Positions 22,899 through 36,900 are shown, numbered from the stretch's first letter. The stretch: DNA of 64,000 nucleotides from Ehretia macrophylla (GCA_037974665.1 CM075778.1:26292001-26356000); one strand, 5' to 3'. Numbers and translations are program-made. The notes: a model not told the origin generated them from the letters alone.

Positions 22899-24120
22899 AT
22901 GAGCGTAGGAAGAGCAAAGATGAGTATTAAAATTCCTGAAGGTTTTCAATTCGCACCTTCGGATCAAGAATTGCTTATGTCATACCTGAGGAGAAGGCTA
23001 TTGGGGCACCCATTGCCCTGGGATGGGATCCTTGAAAGAGACCTCTACGGCGAAAAAGCAAATCCTTGGGAGATTTTCACTGAAGATGACCCTTGGAACA
23101 TCCCAATTACTGATGATGATGACGATTCGAGCAAGGGTAATAAGAAAACTATCTATGTATTTACTAAATTGTCCAAGGTTGGGCGGCAGGGTAATAAGAA
23201 CGTTATCCGAACAGCGGGTTGCGGGAAATGGCATGGACAGACGGTCGAAAGATATCATGAAAGGGAAACCGAAAACCAAAATAGGCTTCAAAAGGATGTT
23301 CACGTTTAAGTCGAGTAAGAAAGATTTAGATGGAAAAGGGCATTGGATTATGCATGAATATTCTCTTTCGGATGCTGGCTTGATAGACATTGGAAGCACG
23401 GACTACGTTGTTTGCAAACTTACAAAGGACGAATCGAAAAACTTCAAGAAACAACAACATTCTGAAATCTCGCATGATTGTGAAGTTTTGGGCAAGAGGA
23501 AATCGCGAGAGGACAATTGTATTCCCCAAGAAGAGAAGACACTGCGGTGGAGTTGTTCGGATGATCATCAACATCACATGACAATTGGCGTTGATCAACA
23601 ATGGAGTAATGGAGGAAATCTTCTTCTGGCTACGGAAGCAGAGGTCCAGATGATCAACAATGGAGTAATGGAAGATGCAAACAGCTCCATAGAATCGATT
23701 CAGAACAAGACACAGAATGATGATGTTAATGTTATGAGACAATGTGTGTCCAACTTGGGAGACATGTTATTAGCTGACACTCCTGCGGAAAGCTTGCCAA
23801 GTGATGATGAACTGAGACGATATGAGTCCAACATGAAACACATTTTGTTACCAAATAGCCCTGCGGAGTTTGATAGCAGTGCCAAGCCTGATGATATTTC
23901 AAACCCAACTGCCATCTTCTCCATGGATGTTGACTTTGGCCCTGCGGAGCTTGATTGTTTGATGGATCTTTCTCTTGCAGAGTTTGAAAGCTTGCGAGAA
24001 AATGATGAAGAATATGCATCCTATATGAATGGCATATCATTAGTAGATATCCCTGTGGCAGATGACACTTCAAATTTCATGCCAGAATTGTTTCCGGATT
24101 CATTGGAGCCGAGTTGCTGA
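22899..24120 (+). pseudogene. NAC transcription factor copy 2, frameshifted
   Basis: Same gene as copies 3 and 4, but a 2-bp deletion at about 23241-23244 (ACGGTCG where the others read ACAGGGTCG) shifts the frame after residue 115. The protein from ATG 22899 ends at 23309 after 136 residues. It keeps NAC subdomains A, B and most of C but loses D, E, the GKRKSR basic stretch and the acidic tail. The rest of the original frame stays open to TGA 24120 without further stops, so the break is recent. Other differences from copy 3 include a changed second codon (S for I) and the LREND tail form. A truncated NAC peptide could still dimerise, but that is speculation. Confidence 0.88.
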
Positions 24121-24760
24121 TGAAGATCTCTCCACAACTACTTGATATGCTTCAAATCGTCAAGCTTCTCAAGGAAAAATCAGTCATGAAGAAAGGAAGA
24201 GCGCTAATTTGTAATAGATCTTTGATAGTATATAATTTTTCAATCTAAATTGTAGAACTACTTGCAGCTTGATCTTTGACATCATTCGGTGTCAAAGTAC
24301 GTAGGCAGCTTAATTAAGGGTTCAGCTGCTTATAAATACGATAACTATTTTTGTTCAAAGATACAAGGTCGGTTTTGAAGCCTATCCTTCTTGTAAATTC
24401 TATCCTCCTTGTAAATTTTGAGCTAGTGACAATAAATTTAATGCAGTAACATTATCCAATCAGTTTTTATTGTATTTGGTTTGCCCTCCTTATCATATGC
24501 ATTTATGTTGTGAATATTGTCCTCTCATAGCCGTTAATCGCTTTGGTTTTCACTTTTATACCCTCTGAATTCTGATAGATTGAAAGTTTTATCACTGAAA
24601 ACAATACAAAAAGCATTGCTTCTCTCATTCTACTTGCTGCTTCTTCAACTAGTGTTGTTGTCTGAAGCCACGCCAAGAGTCGTTGAGATTCAGTGGAGTT
24701 AGAAGCTACCTGAGGAAGATCAACTAATTAATCCAGTAGTCAAGAAAATTCAGGCATTTT
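24121..24760 (+). other. NAC copy 2 3' flank: hairpin and poly(A) signal
   Basis: Equivalent of 152-795. Hairpin CTTTGACA/TGTCAAAG at 24274-24297 and AATAAA at 24431-24436. A small deletion (the TTGTGGA present in other units near GCCGTT) breaks the short frame seen in unit 1, arguing that the frame is not a gene. Confidence 0.5.
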
Positions 24761-27122
24761 TGTCACGCCCCCAAATTGATTAAAGCAAAATTTAGAAACG
24801 TGATTGCCCTTCCCATTAATCTCGTTATTTAAGCTCTATCATCTGTAAAGAAAACAGTTAAAAAGAATGGGTGAGCGAACAATGCTCAGTAAGTGGGTCT
24901 CCCCAGAAGGAACACTATTCAATCACGAATAAACAAGAATATACGATTCGCATAAGGAGTTACAAAAAGTTCACGATGAAGCACGACGCAATTGACGGGT
25001 AGGCACTAACCATAGACAAATATACATGATTATTCAAGAAATAATAGCACAATAATATTTAGAAAATTAATACGAGAATCAAGAAATGATTGATTAAAAT
25101 ATCACTGAAGGATCACTGACAAAATCACTAAAAAAAATTGTTGTTATTAAGCAACATATTACCACAATATCACGTCATGGGTACAAGGCCCCCAAATGCA
25201 CACATGATAATGGAACTCCAAATCATGTCATAATTTGGCGATGATTCGCCCACGATTCACGTCATGTTTTGGCGATAAATTTATCCACGATTCACGTCAT
25301 ATTCATACCTTAAGAAAATTAAACTTTAATAGGGTTCATGAAAATAATACAAAGATCACTTTCTGTATTAATTCTTTAATTCCTTTTTGGATCAAAGATA
25401 AGGGAAACCACCAAAACGTGGTAATGAATAAGGCTTGCAAGAGTTATACACAAGACATGTTGGGTTATGGTAAGTAAAAGAGAAATGATACACTTTGCAA
25501 GGAGAGCTTAAGGAACACTCAACACATAGGTTGCCAAGGGTTAATGATAAGCATGAGCACAATACATGCAAGGTTGAAACTTGGATAAGTATAGGCACGA
25601 CATCTACTAGACCTTGAATGATGTAATAACACAAATACAAGGCTCAGAGGTTAGGAAAATTATGCACAAAGATACAAGTGTGCCAAAGACATTTTCGAAA
25701 TATTCAGGAAGCAAGGATAATGCGATCAAAATGAGTCTCAAAGGCAGCTTTAACTCATTAGTAGTTTATGACAAGGTATATAGGAACAAGAATTAAAAAT
25801 ATAGACACGATACAAATTTCATGGGTAAGGATGAAATCGTAACTCCAATAAGAGATGCTAGTTAATGGAAGGGTCACAACTCGCTCCACAAGGCAATTAG
25901 TGATGATTGAAAGATCAGAAATAATACCATGATAGTTGAATTTCGAAGTAGAAAGACTTTAAGATTTTTTATATAACAAGAATTAAGGAAAACTAGCCAA
26001 AATACTTACTAGCTCGATCTAGGAGGTTAACAAAAGATAACAAAAAAATAAGCTTTATACAATTTCAGGGAAAACTTATAGAGTTTGAACATGAAGGTTC
26101 TCAAGGAATAGGGTGGCACAATTACATCATGAAAGAACGCTAAGTTTTCCAGGTGAGTCACGCCATAATTGCAAGCTTAGCAAGGAATGAGGGTGCACAA
26201 AAGATATTTAAGTGACACTTAAGAAGGAAGACGAACAAGACCTAAAGGAGTTTGGATAGAAAATTTATCTCAATTCGACAATGGTAAATAGATAGGCAAT
26301 CAAGATTTTATAATAAATGGTTTGAATAATTGTCAAGAAATCAAGTAAATTGAGAGCACAAGTAATAAATAAGTGAATGAATTAATAACACAAGCCCATG
26401 GAATTCAAACCATTAGCAAGCTGGTTTGACTAAAACTAGTATTGAGGTTCAAGGTTTAATATTTTGTTACAATTTTCAAAAAAATATGGATGTATTCAAT
26501 CATACACCTACTAGATATATTGTATCTTAGAAGAAGGTCAACATAGTGAATGAAGTAGATCCACAAGCGGGTTTTTAAGTGAAACAACAGGATAATTAAG
26601 AAGACTCTAAAAGCTTCCATGATCAGGTACTAGAGAATGAAGTTGAGTCTTTGCAAGAATGCCCTCTGAACATATTGACAGACCTTCATGGTAGCGTATA
26701 ACAATTATCAATGCTTGCATGGGACATGAGAATGTTTACATCCGGATTATCAGAGGAAAGGCGGGTATCCAGTTTATAATTTGGCAAGGAACAATTAAAG
26801 ATACTGTTACAAGGATAAACAATAGGATGACACATCACGTTATGAATAAAACTAGATTCTGAGTTAATCACAAAAGTATATGGTACTCAAGGCTAAAATA
26901 ACGATATAGAAGTAAGACACGTGTATGCAATCATACGCACCATTTCAAGGAAAGAAATACGGGGGAAACCCCCAAAGAGACGAGAAACCCACTTATTTTG
27001 ATTTTAAAATTTTGATTTTAAAACTTGCAAAATCTCTTGACGTCCTACTTTCTCAAGGTTAATGGCTGAAAGGAAAACTACAGGAAAATAACTCTTCCAA
27101 CATCTACAAAACATCCTATATT
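24761..27122. repeat. Non-coding repeat-like DNA beginning TGTCACGCC (unit 2)
   Basis: Second copy of 796-3160, differing by scattered substitutions. No coding region recognised. Confidence 0.4.
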
Positions 27123-27852
27123 AATTCTAAGCTTTGAATTTCACTTATTTCAATTAATATACACCATGCTTGAGCAATAACTTGCAAACATATTGAGCAT
27201 TCAAGAGCATTCAATTGTGTTATCTACTCATTGAGGAGTTTTGATTGTTCTTCTTTGTATTATCATTCAAACACTCAATTTTTTGTATTGTAAACAATCT
27301 AGGGGCTCAAGAATAAGATTGAGTGAATTCTTGTAAAAGAGAAGTATGTGGGAAAATCCTTTGTGGATTCAAAGGGAAGAGTGAGTAGGTTTGAAGTCGC
27401 ACCTACAATTGAAGAGGCTTTGGTTGATCTCTTGTGGATTCAAGAGATTGTTTAGTAGGTTCTTAGCTTCACCTACATTTGAAGAAGCATGTGATTCTCT
27501 TGTGGACTCAAGAGAAGGTTGTAAAGTTGGTTTGTGTTTCACCAACATATTAAAAAGTATCAATAGTAGAGTTTGTAGAAATCATAAGGGGAGGAGACCT
27601 TAGGTGGTGGATTAGATTAGTGAATCACCTAAAAAACTTTGCGTTTAATTTTATATATATTGCATATGATCTTGTGTTTGATTTATTGCACAATCTCACT
27701 ATTATATGTATTACACACGAAGTGTCTGATAAATTGCCTAAGTGAATATAGTAGTCGAATTTAATAATTTTTAAAGTAGTGATTTGCCTCCATGAGCCTA
27801 ATTCACCTCTTGTCTGAGGCACATTTAGACTATCTGGCACTATAGCCACCAT
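27123..27852 (+). repeat. LTR-like segment, uninterrupted, with empty Copia target
   Basis: The intact form of the segment split in units 1 and 3. CAATAGTAGAGTTTGTAG at 27561-27578 contains the single AGTAG (27565-27569) that is duplicated around the Copia element elsewhere. No coding region is seen. The right end CCTAATTCACCTC resembles some Copia LTR ends; weak evidence. Confidence 0.5.
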
Positions 27853-28966
27853 ATTTCAATAAGCCACAAAATTTCTTTCAATCTCTTCAATAACCCCTTT
27901 CGGTAGCATGAAAATATTACACCAATAAGTTGGAATGCTTCTCAGGAGAGAGTTAAGAGTTGTAATCCACTTGCATAAAAAAGCCAATTAGTTGTCCAAT
28001 GATCAATCTTGGCTGTGATTTTAGCAACAAAAGCACTACATGTAAGTTTATTCAGTCTTCCAGTTATCAAAGGAATACCAAGGTACCGCACAAGTAGGCT
28101 ACCCTATTTAACTCCCATCGATTCACAAATATCGTGCTTACAACTATCAGAGCATCTTGCAAAATAAATTTCACTTTTGGCAATGTTAAACTAGAGACCA
28201 AACATCTTGAAAAAGATGTTGATGGCTTTCTTAATGAGTTCAATGGAACTGGGGTTGGCCTTAGAAAAGATGAGAATATCATCCGAAAAGGCAAGGTGGT
28301 TGAGCTTGATTTTCTTTCACTTGGGATGAAAACTGAATCCCATCAGCTTGCTACACCGAATATGAAGTTGAGATAAAACCTCCATGACGATCACAAATAT
28401 ATATGGCGGGATTAGGTCTCCTTGTCTAAGGCCTTTTTTCCTTGAAAGAGTCCCTTCATTTGATCATTTATAATAATCGAATAAGATGAGGAAGTAATGC
28501 ACATGTTGATCCAATTGACAAACTCCCCAGGGAAGTCAAAAGCAGCAAGGCTTGATTGGATGAATTTCCAGTTGACTGAGTCATAGGCCTTCATGATATC
28601 GAATTTGATGGTGCATCTAGAGCTAGTGTGATTTCTACCATAGTTTCTAACCAATTCCTATGCAATAAGTATATTATCCACAATATTGGAAATAGAGTTT
28701 CTATCCTGCTGCTCTTTGATGACTTTCTGGAAATAGGCTGTAGTAAGGTCATATTCCTTAAGCCAATTGACTCTTGCTTTTTGGTGTAACATGGATTCTT
28801 AATATGTCAAAGCTTCTATCAGTTGTCTTCCCAATTCAGTTTCCTTGTTGACAAGACTATGATCATGGGATGAACTCAAAAAGAGGCATTGAGTAGCTTC
28901 AAGCTCAGCTTTGATCGAAGAAATGGATGCACTAATAGCCACAAAATACAAATTCTAAATGTTAAG
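27853..28966 (-). mobile_element. LINE reverse transcriptase fragment (unit 2)
   Basis: Second copy of 11746-12857, with the same motifs (KAYDSVNW, SDDILIFSK) and the same dead ends. It carries private substitutions relative to units 1 and 3, which match each other better here. Confidence 0.88.
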
Positions 28967-29463
28967 ATAACTAAAGTTCCATCTTAAAACAAATTGGTGT
29001 TAAGTGGAATAGTTCAGGATCTTATAAGGTGGCATTGAAGTTTCTACCTTTTCGATGTGAGAGAATAATATATTCTAACACTTCCCTTCACATGTAACCT
29101 AATTTGAAATGGGTCACACGTGGAAGACTGAACACTCGTGGACCTAATTTTGAGATGGTCGCACTTGGAAGATTGAATACAAATGGTAGATTAACACATG
29201 TGGAAGATTGAAGATGTGTGGAACATGATACACTCGAAAGATTGAGCACAAGTTGACCTGCTCTGAGATAGTTCAAACACGGATGAATAAAACTGGACCA
29301 AGGGGCCCAGCTCTGATACCATGCACATCTGTTAATTCAATGATTGACTGAATCACTAGCTTTTCACTGTCTTTTCCCAAAGGTAAAATGTGATAAAGTA
29401 ATAGATTTCTCGTGATGATAAGAACAAATATTCTTAGCACACATATGAGTGACATTACTAGTA
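28967..29463 (-). mobile_element. Reversed small retroelement remnant
   Basis: GCTCTGATACCA at 29310-29321 is the reverse complement of the tRNA-Met primer-binding site TGGTATCAGAGC. The sequence on its left (28967-29309) would then be internal or 3' sequence of a minus-strand element such as a TRIM. No second LTR was identified. Absent from unit 1 because of a deletion; present in unit 3. Confidence 0.45.
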
Positions 29464-30410
29464 TATAGGATGGCAACAGATAGGGTTAAAATTTGAATCT
29501 GATGGGTATCCAACTCGATTATAACCAGTTTATTAAAATGATGGAATATCCAATAGAGTTTGATTTTTATAAGTGCTTACCGACGGATACTCCGATAGGG
29601 TTTTGTAATAACAATTAAAAAACCCCTAAACTCGAAAATTCGATTATTGATTTAGTAAATAATAAATTAATAAAAATATTTATATAACAAATATAATATA
29701 TTGTTTAAGAAAATTATAATTTTTTAATATTGATCCAAAAGTAACAGTTGTGAACTTATTGCCCAACTCTTATTATTAATTAATTGTTGACCTTGATAAT
29801 TTATGTTTACCTATTGTTTTAGCTAGTTTAACAAATATAGCCGCTTAATTGCTTAAGTTCTCCAACCTCCTAAGTGACCACGTCCCAAACTCTCAATCCT
29901 CGTTATCACATGCAAATTGAATGTACTGTACAACTTTTTTTTTATGCATCATACTTGGTTTGTTTGCATGTCTTTCATCTTGCCATTCAATACTAAATAA
30001 GATGAAAGATTCAATTCACAAATCTAATTAAAAAGATAAAAAATTCAAACATGTGAATAAGATTAGTCTAGATTTTGTTTAATTTTTTATTATGTTTAGA
30101 TTAGTTTAAGCTTGTTTATGGACAAAAAAATTAATTTATTATTTCTAATTTTATTGAAATTGATCATTATTTTCATATTTGTTTTAATTGTTTTTATAAA
30201 CATTTTAAGGTTTTCTTTTAAAAAATATTTTTTCTATTCTATAACGGGTTGGGTCGAGTACTTGCAGGTTTTTGAATGTTTAACAGGTTCGGGTTTGGTA
30301 AGCAAAATTGAAACCTGACATGTTTTCGTTACGGGTTTGAAAAAAATAATTTAAACGGGTTTAGGTTTGGTTTTACAAATTTTAGCGAGTACCCAACCCG
30401 TTGCCATTTC
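29464..30410. mobile_element. hAT-like non-autonomous element (unit 2)
   Basis: About 947 bp. Left end TATAGGATGGCAAC, right end GTTGCCATTTC (complement GAAATGGCAAC), flanked by TACTAGTA and TACTAGCA, a 7-of-8 match taken as the target duplication. Sub-terminal repeats of GGGT(C/A)GGGTA type point to hAT. There is no transposase; the core is AT-rich with a short low-complexity frame at 30112-30318. Confidence 0.6.
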
Positions 30411-30629
30411 TACTAGCATGTGAATATTCTTACCCAAAGGTAAAGGTGATGATGTAATAGATTTCTCACTATCATAGTCATATATTGCTTACATTATTGA
30501 AATTATAGATAGCTTCCAATTATAGTATAAGTTTAATATCTGAAAACTGACTTTCATGTACTCATCATGATGATGAATTTTTTATGTGTAATATATAATA
30601 TAACCTTTTTTACATGACAAACCAAGATA

Positions 30630-30959
30630 TGTTATAAAAATACGATGTTGTGGATATTTATCATTATGACTTATCAAGATGAAGAGATTTATTCATAGGA
30701 TAATTGCCTAAATGGAAGATTACTACAATTGTTGGTCAAAAATGCTTATTGGATTCTTGTATAGTGAAGATTATTATATGTATATGGAATGTGATGTAAA
30801 TGTGATGTAATGAGTATGTCATCAAGATGGGAGAAAACTCTATAAATAGAGGTAGTTTGTGAGAAGGATATACACTTGAAGAAATCAACAATCTTACCCT
30901 CTCAAATTCTCTCTTGTTTTAGTATTACTTTCTTAGTATTTATGTTTTAGTTTATAACA
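30630..30959 (+). repeat. 5' LTR of Ale-like element (unit 2)
   Basis: 330 bp, TGTTATAAAAATACG to TTTATAACA, followed by CGTTATCAACACGAAGC. Confidence 0.87.
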
Positions 30960-33242
30960 CGTTATCAACACGAAGCTCTGCCGAAGTAGCAAACAACGAA
31001 GTATCCAACCACGCCATTATCAAAGGTACATATAATTCTTCCCTTTTCAATTACCTTTTGATTATATGTTATAGATTAGTTAATATATTACAATCATAGA
31101 GTTAGCGAAGTTTAACCTCTCTAAAAGTATAAATAACTAGACTTCGGACATTAAAATTTAATATTTAACCAAATGAACTTTTGCTCGGAATTGCAAATTT
31201 TGGACATAAAATTCCGTCACTCAAAGGAATGTCGGATTGATCTTTGGACCTAATTACCATTGCTCACAAGGATGTTGAAATTGTTATTGGACTAAATTTT
31301 TCTTGTTCCTGATTTGATTATAACTTATTACTAACTTTTTTTTCTATATCCTAAAATTTTTTATATCTAACACTAACTTTTCTTACAGATCTAACATTTA
31401 TTTATATCTACCTTCTCACTATCTTTTCTAACAATTTTAACATTATTTATGTCTAACTTATCACTAACTTCTCTTACAATTCTAATCAAACTTAATAATT
31501 ATTTATATGTAACTATTTGGGTATTGAACCCAAATGGAAGCCCTATGACGATAGATATCTTGGTGATGGAAACCCTTTTGCAAAGATTATAGTGGTCAAT
31601 ATTAAGATGATATATATGAGTATGCAAAAGGATGTGTTGTACACGTTTCTTGTAAGACACGTAGACATTTAGTTAATCTACCCATATGACTATATGAGGT
31701 AATGATTTGATTTGTGTTGGAATTACCTTCTACTGCAGTATAGTGCTATTCCTTTTATGTTATATCCAAATAAGTAAATAGATAAACATTGTCTACTTAT
31801 GCTTAAAATCATATTTTACTGTATTTCTTACATATTATGTGTTATGTTAAAATATTATAATCTTATTTTCAGTTACCCATTTAGTATTTCAAGTCTTATT
31901 TTGTAATCCGAAAAAAAATAAGCTGAACAAATAGCTCGCTAGATGCAATCTATTCCACTTTATTGGAAAGATCTGTTGTATTTTTTTATGATAGTCAAAA
32001 TTAAAGAAATGTGACAAAAGAAAGACAAAGAGAAGTAAACAAAAGATGGTAGACAAAAATTAAAGGTGACAATGATGATATTTAATATAATAATGGTTGA
32101 TTTACCATGATTTGTGAGATACATTCTTGAGCTGTAATAAACTGTATAGTTAAAACTCATATCAGTGGTTACTATTCATGCGGTATTATTCATGACACTG
32201 TTGAAATAGTAACTGTCGATGTTTACTATTCACATAATACTATTCATATTATACTGTTCACATGGTACTATTCACACCCATCACTATTCACGACACTGTT
32301 TATTTGACCAAACAATTTGGGTTTGATCCAATGCCCTATTTATTCTTTCTATCCCTCATTGTGCTGCACTCTCCGCTTCTTCATCATCTTTTTCTCATCC
32401 TCTCCCTCACCTTCAATACCGAGAAGAAAAAAAAATAGAGATTAGCAATGGATGAGTGTAGGGATGTAGTTCAAATTTTTATATGTATATTATTTATGAT
32501 CCTTATTTATTTCTTCATTTTCGTCAAGATTGTAATTTTGAATATAAATGTGAAACTTGATTAAAATTATAACAATAAGGATCTATATCATAGATCTAAA
32601 TCTTTTGGTAAAAATAATTGTATTTTAGATGGTTGAATTTTGAGATTTCGATTAAACTCTTGTACTTTAATCTTTATTTCATTTGTAGCCCGTTAATCAT
32701 TTGGAGCTATTGAACGGTGTCATATTATTCTCAATATCCACTTGCAATTTATAACTTGGAGTTATATGATTTTATGTTCTTATATATAATTTTATTGTAG
32801 TATGATGAACAAAATAAATATATTTTACTCGATGAATATATTTTTAACATTATTATTCCTATGAATATAGCAATTGACCCGGTTGTTGCCATGAATGTTA
32901 TTGTAATATCGGTCTTATTCAATATATTTATGGCCTTGTAATAGTTTAAATAATCCTACTCTATATATGAGTTTTCTCATACAACTATATGAGCAGTTGA
33001 GAAAAGATATAGTGATCCTAGTTTTTCCACGCATTGAAATGATCACTTGTGTGGTATGGGTGTCACGGTAATGAAATGAATTCATGAAAAATTCTTATGA
33101 ACACCCACTAATGAACCATAAGATATTGGATCCAAAGTATTCTATACTTTGACATGATATGAGAAGAATTATTGCAAATTCATATGGGCATCGATTAAAG
33201 AATCAAAGGATTTTGTTACCAAATAACTTTTCATGTACTGCT

Positions 33243-34292
33243 TGTGCCCAAGAAAAATTAATTAAAAGTCCATCCCTTATTAAAATTGATATAATAAATT
33301 ATGTATTTTGAGAAATGCTTCAAAGGAATATATACGAGTCTATTATTCTATCATGTGGATCATTTTGATATTTTATTAATCGATACCCCGATATTATAAT
33401 CACATGTGAAAATATTATCTACTTCAAATGTGGCAAGCAAGAATACATTATTAAAAGATAAATAGCAACCCATGTGAACAGTATCGTGAATAGTACTGTT
33501 TGAATAATGGAGTCGTCGGGTACTGCTTGAACAGTAGCGTGCCGGGTACTATACAACTAGTGACGCGTAAATAATAACCACATAGTCACTATGGGCACAA
33601 TTTTCGGATTTATACAATCAAGATAACTCATCTTGATAATGAAGAAAAATTTACATCTCACTCATTTAATGATAGTGTATATTGGGATTTGTGTTGAGCA
33701 TTATGTGACTCACACACATATGATTTAGTTGACACCTTTATCAAATACTTGCAGCTAATTGCTAGACCAATATTATTACTGACTAAGTCTGGTCCTGTTG
33801 AAGACATAGGTATCATATGTTGTAACATTTATTCAAACAAAGTCAACCGTTTGAATTATATACTCTCCATTATTCGAATATCATCTAAGGATGTTTTGTG
33901 CAATGTATGTTTCTGTTATTCCCCCACAAGCGCATAAAGATGGGTTTATAAAAGAAACTGAGAATTTATGAAACCCTATCAAATATTATATTGGGACATT
34001 GAAGGGATCTGTTTCAATAGCATATTTTGCTAATTAATGAAATGATATTCTCAGTATCAGAGGGAGAAAAACAAAAGATGGAACAATAAATATTTCTATG
34101 GCAAGTTTATCATATTGATCCTTGTATAAAATGTATTCCTAGATGCAAAGATTGTGACTAAAGTCACATATACCAGCTTTAATTGCTCCTATATATTAGA
34201 ATTGATGTTTCAATTAAAACACATATAAAGAAATAACGTCTACTACACACCGAAATGGTGGTATACATATCGGTTCCATAGATAAAGGAGCA
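33243..34292 (+). pseudogene. Copia integrase remnant (unit 2)
   Basis: Equivalent of 16167-17215. The LQLIARPILLL block lies in an open stretch at 33749-33937, giving the clearest match to the family LQLIARPLLMRT. Stops elsewhere make it non-functional. Confidence 0.8.
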
Positions 34293-35339
34293 AAATATGC
34301 GAGTTGACATTTTTAGTTTATTGATATCTTGCAGATGTCAAAACAAGGAGTTGAAAATATAACTGAGAAATATTACTCCACGAGAGTATCATGTAGCTGA
34401 AAATGATGTGAATATTAAAAGTATTGAGACTAAAGAGATCTTACTCAGTTAAATTACTAATAAAAAGCAATGTAACCGACAATATAAATTGATCATGATC
34501 AACTTTTGAAAACTGCAGTAGCTACTTTTATGAAAGAAATCGAGGATCTTAAATTACAAGTCCACTAAAGAATGTCGACAAATAAATGATTGGCCAATAT
34601 AATTAATGAGATGCAATCCAGGCATAAAATGAGTGCATATGACATATGTATGATTGCTCAAATACTCATTGAAATGACATATGTATGGTTGATAAAATGC
34701 TTATTGAAATGACATATGTCTAGTTGTTGAAATGTACATGAAATATGTATAGTTGTTGATGGGATTGAGGGGGAGCATTGTACGAAATCAATCCCACATC
34801 ACTATGAGAAATTTTAGGGAATTAATCATAATAGTTGGCTTTCCCTTAAATTGTTTAAAGGCAAACAAGGAATGGGTTAGTACACGGTGAGATTATACCT
34901 TGGTGTATATTGTCCGGGAAAATCATATTGATATTAGCTTGGTAATTTTGAAAAAGGACTTCATATGCGTCTTATGAATATGATAATAGTTTACCTATAT
35001 AAATCATATGATAATATTATTGAAGTCTCAGAAAGACTCTATATATGTTGGAAGCATATATTTATGTGATAATGATATTTAAGTCTTGGAAGGACTTTAT
35101 ATGCCTGAAGTATATATTCACGTGATAATAATATTTATATTGAAGTCCTAGAAGGACTATATATGCTTGAAGCATATGAATGAAAATCTCAAGAAATTTT
35201 TTTGATTACAAAGATCTTTATATAGAAGAAAACATTCTAGGAGAATGAGATAGACTTTTCTTAGAATATTATGATATCATGACATATTTGGTTCTGATTA
35301 TCATATGCATTTGTTATATATGTTGATAAATACTATAAG

Positions 35340-35790
35340 GACTCATCAAGAGTTATTGGTCCCGAAGCACCGTATTTGAGTACAATTAATTCACTAATAT
35401 ATCTTATTGATAATACAATATAGTATATTGTGTTTTGGTTAATTTGTTAGCCAGGTATAGTGCAGCTCAAATGTGAAGGGTCGTGTTACATATGTGGAAT
35501 ATCACATATGAACTTATCTTTTTCAAGGGCATTAAAATCATCATATGTCGGCCCTACAGATACCAACTATTTACCTGAACCCCACAAAGTAAGATCACAG
35601 ATAGCCTATGTATTCACTTGTGGTGACAAGTATTTCGTGGCGATGCATTAAACAGGTCATGAATGTTGCATCTTGAAATCATGCTAAGATTATGACAATT
35701 CATATGACTGGTTGAGAATGTATATAATTGAGATCTGTCACCCATGAGTCATGTTGCACTGAGGGGGAGAAGGTATTTTTGCGCTGTACT
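35340..35790 (+). pseudogene. Copia RT end and RNase H remnant (unit 2)
   Basis: Undisturbed version of 18263-20460. SRVIGPEAPYLSTI, a degenerate TRPDI region, LSFSRALKSS (family LFYSRESKS) and YLPEPHKVRSQIAYVFTCG occur in order, followed by decay and the typical GAGGGGGAGA tail. It serves as the pre-insertion reference for the two unit 1 insertions. Confidence 0.83.
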
Positions 35791-36251
35791 CTTTTTCCTT
35801 CACCAAGGTTTTTTCCCACTGGGTTTTTCCTGGTAAGGTTTTAATGAGGTAGACCAAATACGAGTATGTCACACTGAGATTCTATTTGAATTCAAGATAG
35901 ACGTGGTACAAGTTCTCATCAAATTCAGTAAAGTAAAAATGTTACTGGAGCGTCCACAAAAAGGCATTGCCCCTGATGAACTAGCTATCAAAATTGGCAT
36001 GTGTCAACTTTGTGATCATTATTGATATATTCACATGAGGGAGAGTCTTATACGCCCTACACTCTTTTTTCCTTTGCATAAAAAATATCCCAATGGGTTT
36101 TCTTACCAAGGTTTTTAATGAGGCTACTCAAAAAGCGTATACTAAGAATATCGTACTCTTTTTCCTTCACTAAGATTTTTATCCCACTGGATTTTTTCTT
36201 AGTAAGGGTTTTACGAGGCATATTCTTAAAGAATGAATATCCAAGGGGGAG

Positions 36252-36900
36252 TGTTATGAAAATACGATATTGTGGATATTCATCATTATGTACTTATCAA
36301 GATGAATAGATTTATTCATAGGATCCTTGCCTAAGTGGAAGATTACTACAATTGTTGGTCAAAGATGCTTAGGGTATCTCCAATGAGAGATACTATTCAC
36401 CAAAACTTACTATTTTTGAAAATTTTTAGAGACTCGGGTCTCTATTTTAACTCAAATCTCTAATGGGGCCCACCACTTTTTAGAGATTTACACCAATTTA
36501 GAGACCCAATTTACTTTTTTACACCGAATTTAGAGACACAAAAAGTGATTGAGTCTCTATTTTGGTATAAATTTCTAAAAAGTGGTGGGTCATATTGGAT
36601 ATTTGAGTTAAAATAGAGACCCGGGTCTCTAAAAATTACCAAAAATAATAAGTTTTTATGAATAATATCTCCCATTAGAGATACCCTTATAGGATTTTTG
36701 TATAGTGGAGATTATTATATGTATATAGAATGTGATGTAAATGTAATGTAATGAGTATGTCATCAAGATGGTAGAAAACTCTATAAATAGACGGAGTTTG
36801 TAAGAAGGATATACACTTGAAAAAATCAATAATAATGCTCTCTCAAATTCTCTCTTGTTCTAGTATTACTTTCTTAGTATTTATGTTTTATTTTATTACA
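36252..36900 (+). repeat. 3' LTR of Ale-like element with MITE (unit 2)
   Basis: 649 bp including the MITE at 36372-36686; ends TTTTATTACA (a changed end) followed by AGATA. Confidence 0.85.
36372..36686. mobile_element. Hairpin MITE, Tourist-like (unit 2)
   Basis: 315 bp, TTA duplications at 36369-36371 and 36687-36689; same foldback structure as 21039-21354. Confidence 0.9.

Larger units (their letters stand above)
30630..36900 (+). mobile_element. Decayed Ale/Retrofit-like Copia element (unit 2)
   Basis: 6,271-bp copy of the element at 13555 without the two later insertions. LTRs 30630-30959 and 36252-36900, AGATA at 30625-30629 and 36901-36905, purine tract AAGGGGGA before the 3' LTR. 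It has the same coding decay as unit 1, so decay preceded duplication. Confidence 0.88.

Noticed and set aside
23326-23742. Antisense frames across the NAC genes (also at 38638 and 61681)
   Set aside because: Shadows of the sense coding sequence; no independent motif and no promoter evidence.
23023-24120. 365-codon frame as a separate gene
   Set aside because: It is the continuation of the NAC frame after the 2-bp deletion in copy 2; its first part is an out-of-frame shadow of the NAC domain.
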